Source of the DNA: Aeromonas allosaccharophila
GTDB taxonomy: Bacteria > Pseudomonadota > Gammaproteobacteria > Enterobacterales > Aeromonadaceae
Assembly: GCF_000819685.1 (NCBI RefSeq)
Contig: NZ_CDBR01000054.1
Coordinates: 1 to 45,162, forward strand
Direction of reading: 5' to 3'
DNA length: 45,162 bases
The position numbers were made by a program, and so were the translations under genes. Below the pieces are notes generated by a model. That model saw nothing but the letters and a program-made list of their open reading frames with translations, was not told the DNA's origin and made no database searches. Within the stretch, counting starts at the first letter, position 1. Every line of letters starts with the position of its first letter. Below are positions 1-7,551 of the stretch, in pieces.

Positions 1-3
1 CGT

Positions 4-858
4 TCATGATCTTGCCCTGATCTGGACACCATCAATGGTAATATATGTATCAGATATGTTTGGTTCTTCGCCAGCACTCAATCTTTGAACAAAAATCAGA
101 TTTCTTCTAAGCTGCTCAATATTTTCTTTGCCGATGCACGCAGATATAGCTTTGAGCAAACTACTAATATTCTCATCTGAAATTGAATATCCAATGAAAA
201 CTATAGGGTGTTCAACAAATAAGGTAATTAACTTGGCAGCTAGATATGTATTTTTTTCATTAAATTTATCGTAATCCTGCTCTGTTAAAACCAAAGATTG
301 GGGCTTGGTTGAGCAGCCATGAATTTTATATATCTCGCCTATTTCCTGTGGGTTTGAAAACAACAACTCCTGTTGTCCTATATATGTTCTGTACTCAGGG
401 AATAGTTGCTCAATGAACATATCCCAGTTGGTGGTTATAACACCATCCACATTTAAATTTGCAAGTAAGTGGACTTCATCGGAAAAGCCAGAATCTTTTG
501 CTTTTGACTGATCTAATTTAGATAGATAATTACATATTTCTATTCGCAGTGCAGATGTTTCATCTTGAATATAGGTCTGGTATCGTTCAACACTTGATTT
601 AAATTCTGGCTGGCTCCACCAATACTCGTTGAAATCTCGTGCCAATAAACCTGCGACTCTAGGGTATGAACCGTTAGCAGTTGATAAGTAATACTCAAAA
701 GGCTTTCCTGTTTTGCAGAATTTTGTTAACAAACCTTTCCAGTCCTCTAGGCCTAAATATCGCCTTGAAAAACCAGAACCTAAAAATAAAAAAGGCCCTG
801 CACTCCTGCTTTTGAAAATATCAGTGAGCTTTTTTTCAATATCTATAGTGCCTCTCAT
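4..858 (-). CDS. SIR2-like domain protein, probable NADase/phage-defence type; C-terminus possibly truncated
   Basis: A 284-residue protein with the hallmarks of the SIR2-like NAD-binding fold: GSGFSRRY near residue 28, TTNWD near 142, KIHG (the histidine position) near 178 and FIGYSISD near 223. Proteins of this type are common NAD-consuming effectors in anti-phage systems (established for the family); the role here is inferred. The gene is visibly AT-rich with AT-rich codons, unlike everything after about 1100, which suggests recent transfer. The frame ends in TGA right after a region (ITIDGVQIRARS) where, from memory, relatives continue, so a truncation or frameshift is possible; the window edge hides what follows. 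There is no clear Shine-Dalgarno before ATG 858. No partner gene is visible. Confidence 0.75.
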   Translation of the reverse strand: MRGTIDIEKKLTDIFKSRSAGPFLFLGSGFSRRYLGLEDWKGLLTKFCKTGKPFEYYLSTANGSYPRVAGLLARDFNEYWWSQPEFKSSVERYQTYIQDETSALRIEICNYLSKLDQSKAKDSGFSDEVHLLANLNVDGVITTNWDMFIEQLFPEYRTYIGQQELLFSNPQEIGEIYKIHGCSTKPQSLVLTEQDYDKFNEKNTYLAAKLITLFVEHPIVFIGYSISDENISSLLKAISACIGKENIEQLRRNLIFVQRLSAGEEPNISDTYITIDGVQIRARS

Positions 859-1447
859 TAATATTTATAAAACACATTGGCTCTTGCAATATAAAAGCCT
901 GTTAGTATTCTGGTTGTTTGTACTCACAGACAATGATACTAGGAAAAAAGCTATTTTCATATGAGGATTGTATGTAAAGCCCGCTCGTTTTCGAGCACAT
1001 ACATTAGGAATGTGCTCTTATATAGTACCTTTAGATACCCTGACATTTCTCGCCACTGTACCTCCTTTGTTTACAATTTGAAATGTAATCGATAGCCGTT
1101 CGTACAGTTATTGCCAGAGATCCAAGGAGCGCAGCTGGCGCTCCTTGAGGGCTACTCGCTGCGCTCGCTCAACCTGTCCACAATGCCTGCTGCGGGCGTC
1201 TCAGCCAGCACCAAGCCATCAAGGCGGGGTGGTCTTGCCAGCGGCCATACCGACCAGCCGCAACACCAATTCTCCAAGCTTGCAGTTAATCCGCTGATAT
1301 GACCGAACCGCAGCGATCAAAAGAGGTTAATGAGGGGGAGGGGATAACGAGGGATGCGGCAATATCCGAGGTGTGGATACCCGACTGTATGGCTGAAAAA
1401 GAAGAGTGTGTGGCGTATTCGCTGGCAGATCAGCTTTGCGAGATAGC
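859..1447. other. Gene-less junction between AT-rich island and GC-rich backbone
   Basis: About 590 nt without a credible gene; the short open frames here lack ribosome sites or run antisense into satP. Composition changes from AT-rich (859-1100) to GC-rich (from about 1110). Two competing hairpins lie at 983-996 (GCTCG/CGAGC, loop TTTT) and 993-1017 (GAGCACAT/ATGTGCTC). A third, perfect 9-bp hairpin lies at 1124-1146 (AAGGAGCGC/GCGCTCCTT, 5-nt loop) with no T-run after it. The promoter of the SIR2 gene must lie at the 859-960 end. No attachment-site duplication or integrase was recognised. Confidence 0.5.
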
Positions 1448-1473
1448 AAAAAAGCACCCGAAGGTGCTTTTTT
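1448..1473 (-). terminator. Rho-independent terminator of satP
   Basis: Perfect 11-bp stem AAAAAAGCACC/GGTGCTTTTTT with CGAA loop, 21 nt past the satP stop. It has A and T runs on both sides, so it could work in both directions. Confidence 0.85.
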
Positions 1474-1494
1474 ACAATCTGAATGGCTTGCCTA

Positions 1495-2091
1495 TCAGGC
1501 AGCCGCTTTCAGCTGTACGGTGGCGGCTTTCTTGTGATCGCCGATCGGCATGACGGTGCGGCCGAACTGCTCGTTGATCACGGTGGCCATGGCCAGGTAG
1601 ATGGCACTGGCGCCACAGATGATGCCTTCGAAACCGGCGATGGTGCCGATCAGGGTGCTACCGGTGAAGTCACGGGCGGCCAGCAGGAAGAACAGCACGG
1701 TCAGGGAGGCGAACACGAACTGCTTCACACGCGGGTAGTTGACGGTTCCAACCAGCATGAACAGGGTGAAGATACCCCACAGCAGCAGGTACCAGCCCAT
1801 GTAGGCGTGCGGGGTGGCTTCGGCCAGACCCATGGTCGGCATGACCAGCAGGAACACCAGGCTCAACCAGAAGAAACCGTAGGAGATAAAGGCGGTCACA
1901 CCGAAGGTGTTGCCACGCTTGTATTCCATGATACCCGCGACGATCTGTGCCATACCGCCGTAGCACAGGCCCATGGCCAGGATCATGGCGCTGATGGGGA
2001 AGAAACCTGCGTTATGGATGTTCAGCAGGATGGTGGTCATACCGAAACCCATCAGACCCAGAGGGGCAGGGTTGGCCAATTTTTCGCTCAC
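1495..2091 (-). CDS. satP: Acetate/succinate-proton symporter, AceTr (GPR1/FUN34/YaaH) family
   Basis: A 198-residue integral membrane protein of the SatP/YaaH family, which imports acetate (and succinate in E. coli) with protons. The family signature NPAPLGL sits at residues 6-12, followed by six hydrophobic segments; the C-terminal NEQFGRTVMPIG matches the E. coli protein closely. The start is taken as GTG at 2091 (VSEKLANPAP): GGAG lies 7 nt upstream and the length equals E. coli SatP. The open frame extends 58 codons further, but that part is unlike the family. It is transcribed alone, between the terminator at 1448 and the hairpin at 2225. Acetyl-CoA/acetate is also a product of the nearby leucine operon, but any link is inference. 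Confidence 0.9.
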   Translation of the reverse strand: MSEKLANPAPLGLMGFGMTTILLNIHNAGFFPISAMILAMGLCYGGMAQIVAGIMEYKRGNTFGVTAFISYGFFWLSLVFLLVMPTMGLAEATPHAYMGWYLLLWGIFTLFMLVGTVNYPRVKQFVFASLTVLFFLLAARDFTGSTLIGTIAGFEGIICGASAIYLAMATVINEQFGRTVMPIGDHKKAATVQLKAAA

Positions 2092-2224
2092 GTGGCGTTC
2101 TCCAAAAATAGAGGTGGGGGTTAACAAAAGACGCGCGATTTTAGGCAGGCTGTGGCGCGCCCGCAAGGGGGCAAGGGGGATAAATCGTAAAAAAACTACG
2201 TGATTATTTGCATCAGAGGCCAAA

Positions 2225-2254
2225 TGCTCACCAAAGCAGGCTGTTTGGTGAGCA
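2225..2254 (-). terminator. Perfect inverted repeat, likely terminator of the DUF748 gene
   Basis: TGCTCACCAAA/TTTGGTGAGCA, an 11-bp perfect stem with an 8-nt spacer, 62 nt past the stop of the gene at 2317. On the minus strand it is followed by ATTTGG, a weak U-tract. It lies in the 225-nt gap upstream of satP, so a satP operator is an alternative reading. Confidence 0.5.
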
Positions 2255-2316
2255 AAAGGTGTCAAAATAGTTGAGGGGTTGTATTTTTATTACGCTTTTT
2301 ACGCAGTGCGGCGGCG

Positions 2317-5300
2317 TTACTGATCCAGCGTCAGGACCACTTTGGCTTCCTTGTCCTCTTCCTTGACCTGGCTGTCGAGCACGAACAGCCGCTCCGGGGT
2401 GATCCCTTGGCTGTCGACCAGAAACTCCTTGGTATTTTGTGCCCGGCGCATGGCGAGATTGCGCAGGGATTTGGCGGTGATGAGCTGTTGATCCCGCAGC
2501 AGGATCACCGCCTGGGCCCGCAATGCCGCGCTCTCTTCATCCAGATGGAGGCGATCGGCCAGCTCTTCCAGATCTTCGCCAAAGCGCTCTTCATAGGCCT
2601 GGGCCAGCGCCTCTTGCAGGGCGGGATCTTGTTCCAGCAGGTCGAGATCCGCCTGATTGCCGGTGAGTTTGGCCAGTACCCGCTCCAGCTTTTGCCGTTG
2701 CAGGATGGGGCGCTCCTCGTTGAAGTTGACCTTGCCGCGAATGTTCATGCTGAGCTTGGGTCTATCCTTGAGGGCCTGCGCCAGCTTGACCAGTTTCTCC
2801 TGCTGGGTGGGGGTGAGATCGGGATCCCCCGGCAGGAAGGGGAGTTCGTCGAGATCGTCGGTGCCATCGGCCAGCGAGGCGAGCAGGGAGAAGGGAGAGG
2901 TGATCGCCTTGCTCAGGGTGTTGCCCAGCACGTCCCAGAAGATATTGCCGATGCTGAAGTCCGGCTGATCGAGATCGCCCTTCACCTTGAGGTTCATCTG
3001 TATCACCCCGTTGGCATCGCTCAGCAGGGCGATGGCTAGCCCGAGCGGCAGATCCTTGGCCTGCTCGCTCTTGATCTTCTCGCCCAGCTGCAGCTTCTTG
3101 ATGGTGATGTCGTTATCCCCTTCCAGCCGGTTGCCCTCCAGCTTGTAGTGCAGCTTCATGGAGAGCTGGCCCTTGTCGATGGCATAACCGGCATAGGTGC
3201 CCGAGTAGGGGGTGAAGGTGGTGAGCTCCAGATTGTTGAAGGCCACCGCGATGTCGAGGATCGGGTTGGCGACCAGCAGGTTGGTGCCGCCGCGAATGGT
3301 CACCGGCGCATAGCGATCCACCTTGCCGTTGAAGGCGAGATCGGAGCGTTGCCCCGGAATATTGCTGATATGACGGCTCTGGCCGCCCAACGAGGCGATA
3401 TCGGCCACGAAATCCTGACTCAGGCTACGATCGGCAAAGCGCAGGTTGCCCTGCTCGGTACGTAGCTGATCGATGGTGAAGCGAAAGTCGGGGCCCTTGC
3501 GCCCTGCTGCCACTTGGGTGCTGTTGGTCGCTGCCGGTTGTGGCAACAGCAGCTGTTGCAGGTTGGTGGTGCCATCCTCGTGGATCTCGATGCGGGCGAA
3601 GGGTTTGTGCAGGGCAATCTCCTTGATCCGCATCTGCTGGCTGATGCCGTCGTACGTCAGACCGGTGAGCGCCAGGGTGTTGAACTCCAGCAGCCGCTGA
3701 TTGTCTGCCCGATCGACCACCTTGAGTCCGTTGACATCGAGCCCCCCTTGCAGGCTCAGCTTGCTCAGATCCCCCTGGGTTGTGGTGGCAAGATCGAGTC
3801 GGGTCTTGCTGCTCAGCAGCCCGTTTTGCACCTTGATGCGTACCAGATCGGCCAGATAGGGTTGTGCCAGCGTCAGGGGCAGCCCCTGCTGGCTGATGTC
3901 GCCGCTTAAGGCGAAAGGGGTCAGGGTGAGCTGACCGGCAAAGGTGAGGGGAGTGTTCTGGTTGAAATGGGTGGCCAGAGTCAGTTTGCTCGGTTGCTCC
4001 CCCTTGCTGCCCAGTGGCCCCAGCGCCAGCTTGAGGCCGGAGAGCTGGCGTGCCAGCGGTTTGCCGCTGCTCGATTCGGTAAGGGTGAGATCGCCCTTGT
4101 CGATGGCGATCTGCCTGATCTGCCACTGCCAGGGTTTGTCTGCCTTGTTTTTCTTGCCGTTACCGGCTGTCTGTGCTTGTTGTGCCGACTTGGGCGCCGC
4201 ATTCTTGGCCGCCTCGTTTGCGGCGTTGGCCCCTTTGACGGGTTTGGCGGGGGCCTGTGCAATGAGCAGATCCGCCAGATCCAGCTGCTGCTGTGCGTTG
4301 AGGGTGGCCTTGAGCAGGGGTTGCTGCAGGGTCACTTTGCCGATCTGCAGTGACTGTTTCTGGCCATCGACCGCCAGTTCGCTCAGGGCCAGCTGGCTGA
4401 AGCGGGCAAACTCGTCGCCCTTGCGTTTTTTAAGCTGCCAGTTGTCCAGCGTCAGCTTGCCTTTTGACAATTGCCACTGCACTTCTTGCTTGCCCTCTTT
4501 GAGCTGGTATTCCACCTCTGCATTGGCGTGGCCCTTGGCCAGATCCAGCTTGAGGTAGGGGGCCCAGAGCGGGGCGAAGGGTTTCAGCTCGACCTGCTTG
4601 AGGCTCACCTTGCCCTGACCCATGCCGCTCATCACATCGAGTTTGCCGTGGGCGGTGAGGCTGCTGTTGCCGTTGATGGCGGCGCTCAGCTGATAGGCGG
4701 TCGGGTGGTTTGCCTCGGTGCGCAGGTTATCGAGCTTAAGGGTCACTTTTTCCAGATTGAGGGGCGGCAACCAGCCGGGTTCGCTCTCCTTGCGCTGATC
4801 CTGATAGCGCACATGCCCGTCAGTGACAGCGAGGCTGGCGATGTCGACCAGCAGCGGGGCGCTCGTTGCCTCGGGCTCGGGGGAGGGCGCAGGGGCGAGC
4901 AGGGTGGCCAGCGCATCGGTCAGATTGAGTCGAACGTCCCCTTTTTTGTCGGCCAGCCGTTGCAGCAGCACCACGGGTTTGGTCAGGGTGACGGCGGAAA
5001 GCACGACGCCTTTTTGCTGCCAGCTGGCTTGCAGGTCGGGGCTGATAAAGAGCTGCTCAAAACGGATGATGGGCTGCTGTTTGGCATCGAGCAGGGCAGT
5101 CGCGCCGAGGGTGAGAGAAGGGTTGCGCAGTCCTACGTCAATCTCCCCCAGCGTCAGCTGCAGGCCGTAGTGCTCGGCCAGCCAGCCGGGCAGATAGCGC
5201 TGGATCAGGCGAGGGGTCTGCCACAGCAGCAGGGTGATCAGGATAAGAAGCAGCAGGAAAGCGTAGGCAAGGTAGCGCAGCAAGCGGGGCTTGGAGGACG

Positions 5301-5319
5301 CGGGCTCGGTGGTGTTCAT
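2317..5319 (-). CDS. DUF748 (AsmA-like) inner-membrane-anchored envelope protein
   Basis: A 1000-residue protein. One N-terminal membrane anchor (LAYAFLLLLILITLLL, about residues 17-32) is followed by long beta-rich repeats of the DUF748/AsmA-like type, exposed to the periplasm. The C-terminal 200 residues have an OmpA-like flavour (repeated LxMNIRGKVNFNEERP and RAQNTKEFLVDSQGITPERL), as is usual for this family. Relatives such as AsmA, TamB and YhdP act in envelope biogenesis or lipid transport; no precise role can be assigned. A low-complexity Ala/Lys/Pro/Gln segment lies near residues 340-390. ATG 5319 is preferred because GGGAG lies 8 nt upstream and this start avoids overlap with the next gene; the open frame reaches 5427. 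It follows the solute-binding gene by 52 nt and may be cotranscribed. Confidence 0.85.
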   Translation of the reverse strand: MNTTEPASSKPRLLRYLAYAFLLLLILITLLLWQTPRLIQRYLPGWLAEHYGLQLTLGEIDVGLRNPSLTLGATALLDAKQQPIIRFEQLFISPDLQASWQQKGVVLSAVTLTKPVVLLQRLADKKGDVRLNLTDALATLLAPAPSPEPEATSAPLLVDIASLAVTDGHVRYQDQRKESEPGWLPPLNLEKVTLKLDNLRTEANHPTAYQLSAAINGNSSLTAHGKLDVMSGMGQGKVSLKQVELKPFAPLWAPYLKLDLAKGHANAEVEYQLKEGKQEVQWQLSKGKLTLDNWQLKKRKGDEFARFSQLALSELAVDGQKQSLQIGKVTLQQPLLKATLNAQQQLDLADLLIAQAPAKPVKGANAANEAAKNAAPKSAQQAQTAGNGKKNKADKPWQWQIRQIAIDKGDLTLTESSSGKPLARQLSGLKLALGPLGSKGEQPSKLTLATHFNQNTPLTFAGQLTLTPFALSGDISQQGLPLTLAQPYLADLVRIKVQNGLLSSKTRLDLATTTQGDLSKLSLQGGLDVNGLKVVDRADNQRLLEFNTLALTGLTYDGISQQMRIKEIALHKPFARIEIHEDGTTNLQQLLLPQPAATNSTQVAAGRKGPDFRFTIDQLRTEQGNLRFADRSLSQDFVADIASLGGQSRHISNIPGQRSDLAFNGKVDRYAPVTIRGGTNLLVANPILDIAVAFNNLELTTFTPYSGTYAGYAIDKGQLSMKLHYKLEGNRLEGDNDITIKKLQLGEKIKSEQAKDLPLGLAIALLSDANGVIQMNLKVKGDLDQPDFSIGNIFWDVLGNTLSKAITSPFSLLASLADGTDDLDELPFLPGDPDLTPTQQEKLVKLAQALKDRPKLSMNIRGKVNFNEERPILQRQKLERVLAKLTGNQADLDLLEQDPALQEALAQAYEERFGEDLEELADRLHLDEESAALRAQAVILLRDQQLITAKSLRNLAMRRAQNTKEFLVDSQGITPERLFVLDSQVKEEDKEAKVVLTLDQ

Positions 5320-5371
5320 TTGGTGCACTCCCATTTGGTTCCCGCCATGGTACAGAAAAGCTGGATAGTAA

Positions 5372-6133
5372 TCATGGGGTTGCGTGCTGTTGTACGCCGT
5401 ACTTTGTCCAAAGGCGATCCAGTTCACCCTTTTGTTGCAGCGCTGCCAGCCACTGTTCCAGCTGGGCAGGGGTAATGGGGGCCGCGGGGTGGAGAATCGC
5501 GCGGTGCTGATAATGCTGATCCCATTTTTGCGAGATCAGCAGCTGTTCAGCGGTGCCGGGATGGGCCAGCAGATACTGGTTAAGGTAAGAGACGTTGATA
5601 ATGGCCACCTCACCGCGCCCTTTGAGCAGGGCTTGCAGGGCACTGATGTTGTCCTTGACCAGGGTGATATTGAGCTTGCGCTGCAGGTAGACGGGATCGG
5701 CATTGAACTGGCCGACGCCGTAGTGGTAGCCGGTCACCCCGATAAGGTGGTGTCGGGAGGGGTCATCGAAAAAGCGTTGATCCCGGCCCGCTTTGTTCAG
5801 GGCCACATAGACTTCGCCACCGCCGAGAAAGGGGGCTGTCATCTTCAACTTGTCGGTTTGCCAGCCCCATTTGCTGTCTTCAAACAGCATCAGCGAGAAG
5901 CGGCCCAGATCGAGCGCCTTGTAGCGATTGGCGGCCGAGGTGGGCACAAAGATAAATTTCACCTCCTGCTGGATCTCGTTGAGCTGGTCGATGAGATCCA
6001 GGGTCAGCCCTTCATAGTGGGAATCGGAGAGCTTGACCACGAAGGGGGCATAGGGATATCCGCCAACCTTGATGAGGGGATGGCTCCAGCCAGACAGGCT
6101 GAACAAGAGCAAAAACCAGCACCAATATCTCAT
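5372..6133 (-). CDS. Periplasmic solute-binding protein, SBP_bac_3 type, orphan
   Basis: 253 residues: a signal peptide (MRYWCWFLLLFSLSGWS) then a type-II periplasmic binding fold of the amino-acid-binding family 3 (IKVGGYPYAPFV, GLTLDLIDQLNE, later VGQFNADP and VAIINVSYL). No permease or ATPase lies beside it, so it is an orphan; such proteins may feed a distant ABC transporter or a sensor. It starts 36 nt after liuR with no terminator in between, so read-through from the liu operon is possible (inference). The ligand is unknown. Confidence 0.8.
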   Translation of the reverse strand: MRYWCWFLLLFSLSGWSHPLIKVGGYPYAPFVVKLSDSHYEGLTLDLIDQLNEIQQEVKFIFVPTSAANRYKALDLGRFSLMLFEDSKWGWQTDKLKMTAPFLGGGEVYVALNKAGRDQRFFDDPSRHHLIGVTGYHYGVGQFNADPVYLQRKLNITLVKDNISALQALLKGRGEVAIINVSYLNQYLLAHPGTAEQLLISQKWDQHYQHRAILHPAAPITPAQLEQWLAALQQKGELDRLWTKYGVQQHATP

Positions 6134-6169
6134 GGGATCCCCAGGGCAATAGCTTGTTCCCAGATTCGG

Positions 6170-6580
6170 TTAATCTGCGCCGCTTTTCAAGCTGTTAAGG
6201 GAATTAACACAGCGCTGTTCCGCCGCCTCCAGTTCGGTCATCACCATCTGGATATCTTCCAGTTGCTGGAGCAGGGCGCCGCGCTTTTCCTCGATCAGCT
6301 GGATCATGGAGTGGAGCTGGGTTTTGCTCGAGCGGTCGGTGTCATACATCTCGAACAGCTCGCGGATCTCGGCCAAGCTAAACCCCAGCCGTTTGCCGCG
6401 CAGGGTCAACTTGAGCCGGATCTTGTCCCGGTGGTTGTAGATGCGGGTTTGCCCCTCCCGCAGCGGGGTGAGCAGCCCCTCGTCCTCGTAGTAGCGAATA
6501 GTGCGCGGCGTGACATCGAACTCGTGGGCCAGATCCGAAATACTGTAGGTGATCTCCTTGCCGGGCAGGGAACGGGACAT
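6170..6580 (-). CDS. liuR: MerR-family regulator of branched-chain amino acid catabolism
   Basis: 136 residues. The N-terminal winged MerR helix-turn-helix is clear (YSISDLAHEFDVTPRTIRYYEDEGLL, about residues 12-37), followed by the LxLRGKRLGFSLAEIRELF segment and a dimerising coiled coil. It has no cysteine-rich metal site, which fits acyl-CoA-responsive LiuR rather than metal sensors. ATG 6580 is chosen because AGGAG lies 8 nt upstream; the ATG at 6586 would be only 2 nt from it. It is the last gene of the liu operon, 2 nt after liuE, whereas liuR often leads the operon elsewhere. This placement would give autoregulation through the palindrome at 13235. Confidence 0.88.
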   Translation of the reverse strand: MSRSLPGKEITYSISDLAHEFDVTPRTIRYYEDEGLLTPLREGQTRIYNHRDKIRLKLTLRGKRLGFSLAEIRELFEMYDTDRSSKTQLHSMIQLIEEKRGALLQQLEDIQMVMTELEAAEQRCVNSLNSLKSGAD

Positions 6581-6582
6581 GG

Positions 6583-7551
6583 TCATGACTCCTGTGGGTG
6601 GGCAAGTGGCTGGCAGAGGCGGGCACGCAGCCGCTCGGCATTGGCGTGCAGGGCCTGACCGACCCGCGAGCCGTTGGGGCGACCGAGCTGCTCGCTGACC
6701 CACTGGCCGGTGGCCGCCAGTTTGTCGAGATCCACCCCGGTCGTCATGCCAAGGCCGTGCAGCAGATAGACCACTTCCTCTGACGCCACATTGCCGGAGG
6801 CGCCCGGGGCATAGGGGCAGCCGCCAAGGCCCGCCACCGAGCAGTCGATGGTGCGAATACCGCGCTCCAGCGCGGGCAGCAGGTTGGCCACCCCCTGGCC
6901 GTAGGTGTCGTGAAAATGAACCGCGAGCCGACCCGCCGGGATCTCGTGCAGCACCGCATCCAGCATCGGCGCCACCGTGCCCGGAGTGCCGACGCCTATG
7001 GTGTCCCCCAGCGAAATTTCGTGGCAGCCGAGATCCAGCAATTGCTCGGCCATGGCGGCGACCCGTTTCGGGCGGGTCGGGCCATCGAACGGGCAGGCGA
7101 TGACGGTGGAGAGGTAGCCGCGTACCTTGATGCCGAGGCTGCGTGCCTCCTGCACCAGCGGGGCGAAGCGCACCAGCGACTCCTCCACGCTGATACCAAT
7201 ATTGGCCCGGGTAAAGCCGTCGGAGCAGGCGGTGAAGAGGCCAATCTCGTCGGCGCGGGCGGCAATGGCGGCCTGCAAGCCTTGCAGATTGGGCACCAGG
7301 GCGCCGTAACGGGTCGACCCCTTGCGCGGCAGTGCCTGAAAAAGTGCGGCGGAGTCCGCCATCTGCGGCACCTTTTTGGCAGAGACAAAGGCGCCGACCT
7401 CGATGCGCTGCAGGCCGCTGTCGGCCAGTCGTTGGATCAGCTCCAGCCGCTGGATCAGAGCCAGCGGGCTGGCTTCATTTTGCAGGCCATCGCGCGGCCC
7501 CATCTCTATCAGACTGACCCTGTCGTCACGGACATCCTGTGATCGGTTCAT
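6583..7551 (-). CDS. liuE: Hydroxymethylglutaryl-CoA lyase
   Basis: 322 residues; cleaves HMG-CoA to acetoacetate and acetyl-CoA, the last step of leucine breakdown. The TIM-barrel features are visible: EMGPRDGLQNE (catalytic Arg20, Asp21), the metal histidines HFH at 212-214, and the lyase signature GLGGCPYAPGASGN with the active-site cysteine at about 245. Start ATG overlaps the liuD stop by 4 nt (ATGA), so translation is coupled. Length matches the family (about 300). Confidence 0.95.
   Translation of the reverse strand: MNRSQDVRDDRVSLIEMGPRDGLQNEASPLALIQRLELIQRLADSGLQRIEVGAFVSAKKVPQMADSAALFQALPRKGSTRYGALVPNLQGLQAAIAARADEIGLFTACSDGFTRANIGISVEESLVRFAPLVQEARSLGIKVRGYLSTVIACPFDGPTRPKRVAAMAEQLLDLGCHEISLGDTIGVGTPGTVAPMLDAVLHEIPAGRLAVHFHDTYGQGVANLLPALERGIRTIDCSVAGLGGCPYAPGASGNVASEEVVYLLHGLGMTTGVDLDKLAATGQWVSEQLGRPNGSRVGQALHANAERLRARLCQPLAHPQES

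Noticed and set aside
713..964. 83-codon open frame on the plus strand
   Set aside because: Half of it is antisense of the SIR2 gene; AT-rich, no start signals.
1299..1553. 84-codon open frame entering satP antisense
   Set aside because: No ribosome site, crosses the satP terminator and runs into a real gene on the other strand.
5320..5427. 36-codon N-terminal extension of the DUF748 protein
   Set aside because: It would overlap the solute-binding gene; ATG 5319 has a good ribosome site and leads directly into the membrane anchor.
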